Shown one piece after another: positions 6,676 to 10,942 of a stretch of 10,942 nucleotides of DNA. Below the pieces are notes generated by a model. It had not been told where the DNA came from. It ran no database searches and worked only from the letters and a program-made list of their open reading frames with translations. This DNA is from a bacterium (lineage in GTDB: Bacteria > Desulfobacterota > Anaeroferrophillalia > Anaeroferrophillales > Tharpellaceae): contig JAOZKP010000078.1 in assembly GCA_029935295.1 (NCBI GenBank), positions 1-10,942 of the forward strand, read 5' to 3'. Position numbers and translations under genes: made by a program. The first letter of the stretch is position 1, and every line of letters starts with the position of its first letter.

Positions 6676-7123
6676 CTTCCTGTTTAATCAGATCGAAAAG
6701 CGCTCCGGCATCTGCTGATGCCAGCAGTTTATCACAGAGTTCAGACTGTTTTAACATCCGTGAAATCCGGGCAAGAATTTTCAAATGGGTACCGGCGGCA
6801 CCTTCCGGTGCCAGCAGCAGAAATATCAGATGCACCGGTTTACCATCCACAGCGGCAAATTCCACACCTTGGGAACTTCGGGCAAAAAGAACAACCACAT
6901 CTTCAAGAGCGCTCATTTTACCATGTGGAATTGCAATTCCACCCCCAATTCCAGTACTGCCCAAAGCTTCACGCTCCTTGAGCACGGCCAGAATTCCGGC
7001 ACTTTCAAGCCCGGGAACCTCCGCTGCCACCTGCTCAGCAAGCTGCTGCAACGCCTCATCTTTCGAACTCACCGCAAGCTCAGCGACAACTAATTCAGGA
7101 GTAAGATAGTTAGTTATTTTCAT
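6662..7123 (-). CDS. ptsN: PTS EIIA-like nitrogen-regulatory protein PtsN
   Basis: Cytoplasmic phospho-acceptor of the EIIA fructose/nitrogen class (153 residues; E. coli PtsN 163). The active-site segment EREALGSTGIGGGIAIPHGK (50-69) places the phosphorylated histidine at His67. Such proteins without a partner EIIB/EIIC serve regulation, for example of potassium transport, sigma-54-linked nitrogen and carbon responses. The position behind rpoN and hpf is the one found across proteobacteria and is the main reason to prefer PtsN over a fructose-uptake EIIA. No PtsP or NPr is present here, so phosphate would come from the single HPr encoded downstream. It starts 40 bases after the hpf stop, and its end overlaps hprK. 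Confidence 0.92.
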   Translation of the reverse strand: MKITNYLTPELVVAELAVSSKDEALQQLAEQVAAEVPGLESAGILAVLKEREALGSTGIGGGIAIPHGKMSALEDVVVLFARSSQGVEFAAVDGKPVHLIFLLLAPEGAAGTHLKILARISRMLKQSELCDKLLASADAGALFDLIKQEDESS

Positions 7124-7163
7124 GATTAATTTATTACAGTCCCGGGATGGCTAAGTAAAAATT

Positions 7164-7709
7164 TTATTGGGGTTCGATCAGGCCATAATGACCATCATCA
7201 CGGCGATAAACAACATTTATGCGATCACTTGATTCATCGCGGAAAACGTGAAAATTATTGCCCATCAGATTAAGCTGCATAATCGCTTCATCGGGACTCA
7301 TCGGCTTAACCAGCAGGTTGCTCTTTTTTATAAGTTTAGGGGTTGACTCGTCGACATCATGGTCAACGCTTAAAACATCAACCGGTACATTTGACAAACT
7401 TTCATCAATTCCCGGAAGGCCCTTTTTCTGCCGCAGCCGCCCTTTATAACGCTGCACCTGACGACTTATTTTACTGGCCACCATATCGATAGCCGCATAC
7501 ATATCACCAGCTTCCTCTTTGCCTTTAACAACAAAGCCACTGATCGTAAACTTTACTTCGGCGATCTGCCGAATTTTTTCAACCGAAAGAACAACGTTGA
7601 CATCTATAGGACCATCAAGATATTTCTTAATTTTTGAGAGTTTTTCAATTGCATAATCTTTAACCGCATCTGACTGATCCATGTGACGAAAGACAACGTT
7701 AATCTGCAT
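7164..7709 (-). CDS. hpf: Ribosome hibernation promoting factor, long form
   Basis: Binds the decoding region of idle 30S subunits and, in the long form, dimerises 70S ribosomes into inactive 100S particles. The N-terminal S30AE/YfiA domain (about 1-105) shows MQINVVFRHMDQSDAVKDYAIEKLSKI and the AEVKFTISGFVVKGKEEAGDMYAAIDMVASKISRQ segment. A linker of about 30 residues leads to the C-terminal dimerisation domain (about 126-181) with IKKSNLLVKPMSPDEAIMQLNLMG and HVFRDESSDRINVVYRRDDGHYGLIEP. At 181 residues it is clearly the long type, not the 95-residue enteric HPF. The ribosome site GGAGG is strong, seven bases before the ATG, suggesting high expression. It lies 63 bases downstream of rpoN, the usual proteobacterial position. 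Confidence 0.96.
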   Translation of the reverse strand: MQINVVFRHMDQSDAVKDYAIEKLSKIKKYLDGPIDVNVVLSVEKIRQIAEVKFTISGFVVKGKEEAGDMYAAIDMVASKISRQVQRYKGRLRQKKGLPGIDESLSNVPVDVLSVDHDVDESTPKLIKKSNLLVKPMSPDEAIMQLNLMGNNFHVFRDESSDRINVVYRRDDGHYGLIEPQ

Positions 7710-7716
7710 CGCATTT

Positions 7717-7721
7717 CCTCC
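7717..7721 (-). promoter_or_regulatory. Strong ribosome binding site of hpf
   Basis: GGAGG on the minus strand, seven bases before the hpf ATG, is the best Shine-Dalgarno match in the window. Neighbouring genes in the block have weak or overlapping sites, so Hpf is probably translated independently and more strongly. Confidence 0.8.
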
Positions 7722-7772
7722 CTTATTTAAGATTTAGTTGTTTCTCAAGGTAAAAAACCCTGCTAAACAACC

Positions 7773-9236
7773 TTACAAAAGTCTTTTACGCTGGCCTGAG
7801 GCCAGAATTCCGAGTTGGTTACGATATTTGGCGACGGTACGCCGGGCAATCTTTATGTCATGATCCTTAAGCAGTAACTTAACAATTGCATCATCACTCA
7901 AAGGCTCGGTCGGGCTCTCTTTTTCGATATATTCAATAATTTTTCGTTTTACACTAGCGGAGGCAATATCGCCGGCACCTTGATGGATACTGCTATTGAA
8001 AAAGAATTTAAGCTCAAAAACCCCGTGTGAAGTCTGCACATATTTGCCCTGAGTCACCCGGCTTACAGTTGACTCATGCATCTCGATATCATCGGCAACA
8101 TCCCGCAACACCAAAGGTTTCAGGTAGTGCGGCCCCTTACTGAAAAATTCACTCTGAAACTTGACGATACTCACCATTACCTTATATATGGTTTTCTGCC
8201 GCTGTTCAATACTTTTAATCAGCCATTGTGCCGCCCGGATCTTCTCGGTCAGATAATTTCTCGCTAAACTGTTAGCCTCACCCCGCTGTCCGGCAACTTC
8301 CTGATAATAACTGTTTACCGAGAGTTTCGGCAGGCGGTCGCTGTTCAGGGTCACAACATAGCGGCCTTCACTTTTGTGGACAAAGACCTCGGGCACCACC
8401 ACCTGGGTTGAATCCGGCTGAAAACGGGCACCGGGCTTGGGATCAAGATCGAGAATCTCCCTAACTGCCGCCAGAACTTTCTCTTCATCGACCTGCAGAT
8501 GCCGGGCGATCTTACGGTAATTCTTGGTTTTGAGCTGACTTATATGATTGGCAACAATTTTGCAATTAAGTTCACTGTTCAGACCAAGATGAACTAACTG
8601 GCACTCAAGACACTCTTCGAGCGAACGGGCGGCGACCCCGACCGGATCAAACTGCTGAATCCGGACTAGCACCTCTTCGACCGCGTCTACCGGACAATCT
8701 AGACGTTCGCAAAGCTCACTGAACTCGGTTTCAAGATAACCATCATCATCCAATGAGTAGATGATATTTTCACCGATCCAGATCTGTTTTTCATTAAACT
8801 GGGGAGTAAGCTGCAGTTGCCAGAGCAGATGGTCAACCAGAGTTGTGGGCTTGGTCAGGCTATAATCCCATGCAGGCCGGTCAGCATCATCAAAACCAGA
8901 ACGGCCGCTACCGCTGATGCCGCGCTGTTCGAAATAGGGCTGCCAGTCAGCATCTTTCAGGGCTTCGCGGATTTCCGGACGGTTCTCCGAATCAAGCCCC
9001 TCCCGCAAATTCTGCTGATCCCGGTCAGAGAGCTGCTGTTCACTATGTTCCCGTTCTTCGAGAGCTTTGTCACTGGCCTCTTCGAGAACTGGATTGGTCA
9101 CCATCTCCTGGTTGACCATCTCTAAAAGTTCAACTTGGTTGAGTTGTAAAAGCTTGATTGCCTGCTGCAATTGCGGCGTCAACGCCAACTGCTGAGTTTG
9201 AATCAGACGAACATTTTGACTTAAAGATATTGACAT
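7773..9236 (-). CDS. rpoN: RNA polymerase sigma-54 factor
   Basis: Alternative sigma factor that directs RNA polymerase to -24/-12 promoters and needs AAA+ activators. The 487 residues show all regions: the glutamine/leucine-rich region I (1-50) with QTQQLALTPQLQQAIKLLQLNQVEL, which interacts with activators; a short acidic region II (about 52-97); the core-binding part of region III (about 128-320); the helix-turn-helix LRDVADDIEMHESTVSRV (377-394) that reads the -12 element; and the RpoN box ARRTVAKYR (464-472) that reads the -24 element. E. coli RpoN is 477. The ATG fits the family N terminus but has no proper ribosome site: the 15 bases upstream are pyrimidine-rich. It follows lptB after 124 bases that hold two promoter-like sites, so it probably starts its own transcript while also receiving read-through from lptAB. 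Confidence 0.97.
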   Translation of the reverse strand: MSISLSQNVRLIQTQQLALTPQLQQAIKLLQLNQVELLEMVNQEMVTNPVLEEASDKALEEREHSEQQLSDRDQQNLREGLDSENRPEIREALKDADWQPYFEQRGISGSGRSGFDDADRPAWDYSLTKPTTLVDHLLWQLQLTPQFNEKQIWIGENIIYSLDDDGYLETEFSELCERLDCPVDAVEEVLVRIQQFDPVGVAARSLEECLECQLVHLGLNSELNCKIVANHISQLKTKNYRKIARHLQVDEEKVLAAVREILDLDPKPGARFQPDSTQVVVPEVFVHKSEGRYVVTLNSDRLPKLSVNSYYQEVAGQRGEANSLARNYLTEKIRAAQWLIKSIEQRQKTIYKVMVSIVKFQSEFFSKGPHYLKPLVLRDVADDIEMHESTVSRVTQGKYVQTSHGVFELKFFFNSSIHQGAGDIASASVKRKIIEYIEKESPTEPLSDDAIVKLLLKDHDIKIARRTVAKYRNQLGILASGQRKRLL

Positions 9237-9256
9237 ACAGAAAAAGAGAAACCTTT

Positions 9257-9286
9257 ATTATATTCAAAAGTAGGGGTTTAACGCAA
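9257..9286 (-). promoter_or_regulatory. Sigma-70-type promoter P1 of rpoN
   Basis: On the minus strand TTGCGT (9286-9281) is followed by an 18-base spacer and a perfect TATAAT (9262-9257). The -10 box ends 20 bases before the rpoN ATG, so the predicted transcript would have a leader of only about 13-15 bases. This agrees with the lack of a clear ribosome site ahead of rpoN. Confidence 0.65.
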
Positions 9287-9304
9287 TTTTCATACCTAAA
9301 CTTG

Positions 9305-9333
9305 AGTATAATAAAGAGAGATAGGAAATACAA
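9305..9333 (-). promoter_or_regulatory. Sigma-70-type promoter P2 of rpoN
   Basis: On the minus strand TTGTAT (9333-9328) is followed by a 17-base spacer and TATACT (9310-9305), five of six positions of the -10 consensus. It lies upstream of P1 in the lptB-rpoN gap. A tandem pair at this spot supports a transcription start for rpoN and the genes after it. Confidence 0.55.
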
Positions 9334-9360
9334 GGGGAAAATGTAAAAAAGGAGAGATTG

Positions 9361-10086
9361 TTACATGCTGAAATTATCGCCGAGGTATATTTTTCTGGCT
9401 TTAGGGCTGGCGATAACTTCCTGCGGAGTGCCCTCCTCAAGAATAGTGCCCTGATCCATAATATAAGCGTAATCACAAATGCCAAGGGTCTCACGCACAT
9501 TATGGTCAGATATCAGAACCCCGATACCATCCGCCCTAAGCTCGGAAATAATCTGTTGGATATCGATAACTGCGAGCGGATCAATCCCGGCAAAGGGTTC
9601 ATCCAGCAGAATAAATTTAGGCTCCAGGACCAGAGCCCGGGCAATTTCAATCCGGCGGCGCTCGCCTCCGGAGACGGTATAGCCCTGACTGTTTCTGATC
9701 CTATCGAGACCAAAGCGCTGCAGCATATTATCCAACCGCTGCTTCTCTTCATCCCGGCCAAGGCCTAATGTCTGAATAATTGCCAGAAGATTATCAGCAA
9801 CCGAAAGTTTGCGAAAAACTGAGGCTTCCTGCGGCAGATAGCTGATCCCACGGCGGGCCCGCTGGGGCAGAGTCATGCCGGTAAGATTATGATCATTTAA
9901 AAGCAGGGTGCCGGCATCCGGTTTTACGAGGCCAACCACCATATAAAATGTCGTCGTTTTACCGGCACCGTTGGGCCCAAGCAGTCCGACTACGCTGCCG
10001 GAATCGATGGCCAGCGATACCCCGTCAACAACCCGGCGGCCCTGATAACTCTTAGCGACCTCTTCAACTACCAAACGATAACTCAT
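9361..10086 (-). CDS. lptB: LPS export ABC transporter ATP-binding protein LptB
   Basis: ATPase of the LptB2FGC complex, which extracts lipopolysaccharide from the inner membrane and pushes it along the LptA bridge to the outer membrane. The protein is 241 residues, the same as E. coli LptB. It shows Walker A GPNGAGKTT (37-45), the Q-loop YLPQE (Gln86), the ABC signature VSGGERRRIEIARAL (138-152), Walker B FILLDEPFAGIDP (158-170) with catalytic Glu163, the switch histidine in ISDHNV (His195) and the family C terminus KARKIYLGDNF. It begins with an ATGA overlap on lptA, so the two are translationally coupled, and it is followed by the rpoN promoters. The membrane partners LptF and LptG are not in the window. 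Confidence 0.97.
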   Translation of the reverse strand: MSYRLVVEEVAKSYQGRRVVDGVSLAIDSGSVVGLLGPNGAGKTTTFYMVVGLVKPDAGTLLLNDHNLTGMTLPQRARRGISYLPQEASVFRKLSVADNLLAIIQTLGLGRDEEKQRLDNMLQRFGLDRIRNSQGYTVSGGERRRIEIARALVLEPKFILLDEPFAGIDPLAVIDIQQIISELRADGIGVLISDHNVRETLGICDYAYIMDQGTILEEGTPQEVIASPKARKIYLGDNFSM

Positions 10087-10616
10087 TGCACCCTTAAACC
10101 GCCGCGCTGACCCGGGAAAATCGTCGTTTTCACCCGGCGCTTCTGACCGCTCTTAACCACGCTGCGTTCATCATCAATAAAGAAAGTAATCTCTTCACCA
10201 CTGATAACATTTTTGCCGTCATCAATCGAAGGACTGCCGGTAAGGACGATTTTGCGGCCATCTGCATAATAGTGCATTTTCCGGCAAACTGCTTTTTTGT
10301 CCTCAAGCTTAACTATAACTTTTTTGCCGGTAGCGATGATCTCCTGCAGATCCTGTTCCGACCCCGAAGAAAAAACCACCTGCAGAACCTCAGCCTCAAG
10401 CGTGGTCTCTGCCTGCCGGGCAACCACATTGCCGCTGAACACCGCAATCCGTTTTTTCTGATCGAAATCAAGTTTATCGGCAGTAATATCAACCGGGTCT
10501 TTACTATTGCCAAAAAATACCGGCTTGTCTGCCGCCTGAGCTAAAACTGACGTACTCAATCCCAGCACCAGCACAAACAGAAAAACTCGTTTAAAATATG
10601 GGGGCATAATACTCAT
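10083..10616 (-). CDS. lptA: Lipopolysaccharide transport periplasmic protein LptA
   Basis: Periplasmic bridge protein of LPS export. Residues 1-28 form a signal peptide: a basic start (FKR), a hydrophobic core (VFLFVLVLGLSTSVL) and an AQA cleavage motif at 26-28. The mature part is an OstA/LptA beta-jellyroll: PVDITADKLDFDQKKRIAVFSGNVVARQAETTLEAEVL (about 42-79), then GKKVIVKLEDKKAVCRKMHYYADGRKIVLTGSPSI and NVISGEEITFFIDDERSVVKSG, the repeated strand pattern of the family. Length 177 is near E. coli LptA (185). The start at codon 1 is supported by AGGA seven bases upstream; a second ATG at codon 4 lacks this. The usual neighbour lptC is not recognisable upstream, where repeats B and C lie instead. 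Confidence 0.93.
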   Translation of the reverse strand: MSIMPPYFKRVFLFVLVLGLSTSVLAQAADKPVFFGNSKDPVDITADKLDFDQKKRIAVFSGNVVARQAETTLEAEVLQVVFSSGSEQDLQEIIATGKKVIVKLEDKKAVCRKMHYYADGRKIVLTGSPSIDDGKNVISGEEITFFIDDERSVVKSGQKRRVKTTIFPGQRGGLRVQ

Positions 10617-10659
10617 CTCAACTTCCTGATTAAAAACATTTCCCGCCCGTTTTTCAGGT

Positions 10660-10714
10660 CGAACATCGCTTCGCCCTCGTAAACGGGGTCAAAGCTAAAG
10701 CAATGACCCCAATC
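10660..10714 (-). repeat. Two-hairpin interspersed repeat, copy B (inverted, compact)
   Basis: Read on the minus strand this copy starts GATTGGGGTCATTGC and continues AGCTTTGACCCCG, like copy A but with the inner variable hairpin reduced. Hairpin I pairs GGGGTCA with TGACCCC (10704-10710 with 10685-10691), plus two inner G-C pairs and a four-base loop. Hairpin II pairs CGAG (10679-10676) with TTCG (10663-10660) around GCGAAGC (10674-10668), with exactly the spacing of copy A. Against copy A the first pair has changed from T-A to C-G and the fourth from A-T to G-T, so pairing is kept while sequence changes. It ends 44 bases before lptA. Confidence 0.9.
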
Positions 10715-10746
10715 GAGACAGGTCGGGTTTTTGTTTGTTATGTGGT

Positions 10747-10839
10747 GATTGGGGTCATAATTGACATTTGCGTTTCCCAGCAACATGTCAAGTTTGACCC
10801 CGGTTACGGAGAGGCGAAGCCTAAGCTCGCACCCTCTCG
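10747..10839 (+). repeat. Two-hairpin interspersed repeat, copy C (expanded)
   Basis: This copy starts GATTGGGGTCAT and has TTTGACCCCGGTTACGG and GGCGAAGC like the others. Hairpin I pairs GGGGTCA (10751-10757) with TGACCCC (10795-10801); inside it TTGACAT (10761-10767) pairs with ATGTCAA (10785-10791) and TTGC (10768-10771) with GCAA (10780-10783). The inner arms are unlike those of copy A but fold the same way. Hairpin II is longer: GAGAG (10809-10813) pairs with CTCTC (10834-10838), and GCGAAGC (10814-10820) is included in the stem or folds alone. It faces copy B head to head across a 32-base spacer. Confidence 0.88.
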
Positions 10840-10942
10840 ATTTTCTTGACACATTGTCATCTTGGTGGGAAAAATCAAAAACAAACTATTACTGATGTTT
10901 CTCGACTTTAATCTCAGGCTTAGATTTGTGGCCAATTTTATG

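Larger units (their letters stand above)
10617..10942. other. Non-genic region upstream of lptA with an inverted repeat pair and a possible gene end
   Basis: This region holds repeats B and C, an AT-rich stretch, and no gene I can identify. A 79-codon minus-strand frame (10852-10613) passes through both repeats and ends with an ATGA overlap on lptA, but its composition is that of the repeats. Its last codons (MFDLKNGREMFLIRKLR) lie largely outside repeat B and carry the lptA ribosome site, so they might be the remaining 3' end of a former coupled gene such as lptC; this is a guess. At the right edge a minus-strand frame enters the window and stops at TAA (10891-10889), giving HKIGHKSKPEIKVEKHQ; it may be the end of an upstream gene, but 17 open codons prove little. 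A small palindrome, TGACA-CAT-TGTCA, lies at 10847-10859. I found no convincing promoter. Confidence 0.5.

Noticed and set aside
7737..7771. GTTGTTT/AAACAAC inverted repeat between rpoN and hpf as a terminator
   Set aside because: The seven-pair AT-rich stem has a long loop and no T-run on the minus strand; it is too weak to call.
10613..10852. 79-codon minus-strand reading frame upstream of lptA
   Set aside because: It runs through both inverted repeats, resembles no family I recognise, and its middle is repeat sequence in translation. It is kept only as a possible remnant of an lptA-coupled gene.

Overview
This window reads as a piece of a Gram-negative bacterial chromosome, most likely a deltaproteobacterium in the broad sense (Desulfuromonadales/Desulfobacterota). 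That assignment is inferred from gene order (LPS export genes, then rpoN, hpf, ptsN, hprK, rapZ, a mannose-family PTS, ptsH, ptsI and metK), from an HprK kinase paired with a Ser46-type HPr in a bacterium with LPS export genes, and from moderate G+C content. No species can be named from the sequence alone.

Every real gene lies on the minus strand, so transcription runs from the right edge to the left. From right to left: about 330 bases without a convincing gene, holding two copies of a structured repeat (10617-10942); lptA and lptB, overlapping by ATGA; a 124-base gap with two good sigma-70-type promoters; rpoN; hpf (long form); ptsN; hprK; rapZ; then mannose-family EIIA, EIIB, EIIC and EIID, HPr (ptsH) and enzyme I (ptsI). 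Spacing is tight, with overlaps at several junctions, except for 132 bases between EIIC and EIID. At the left edge are the first 18 codons of metK, preceded by a third copy of the repeat.

The genes form a coherent unit. Enzyme I takes phosphate from PEP and passes it to His15 of HPr, then to EIIA (His9) and EIIB (His14), which would energise sugar uptake through EIIC/EIID. HprK can phosphorylate Ser46 of HPr, and PtsN is a second, regulatory phospho-acceptor. RapZ is an RNA-binding signalling protein, sigma-54 (RpoN) directs alternative transcription, and Hpf inactivates ribosomes. All the phospho-accepting residues are present, so the relay looks functional.

The most unusual element is a family of three roughly 55-93 base repeats (133-209, 10660-10714 inverted, 10747-10839). 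Each is built of two consecutive hairpins. The first has a conserved GGGGTCA/TGACCCC foot with a variable interior; the second is tipped by, or contains, GCGAAGC. Between copies the sequence changes while base pairing is kept. They lie only between genes and bracket the lpt-rpo-pts block on both sides. They look like REP/BIME-type elements mobilised in trans, but no transposase is visible here and the family is not one I can name with certainty.
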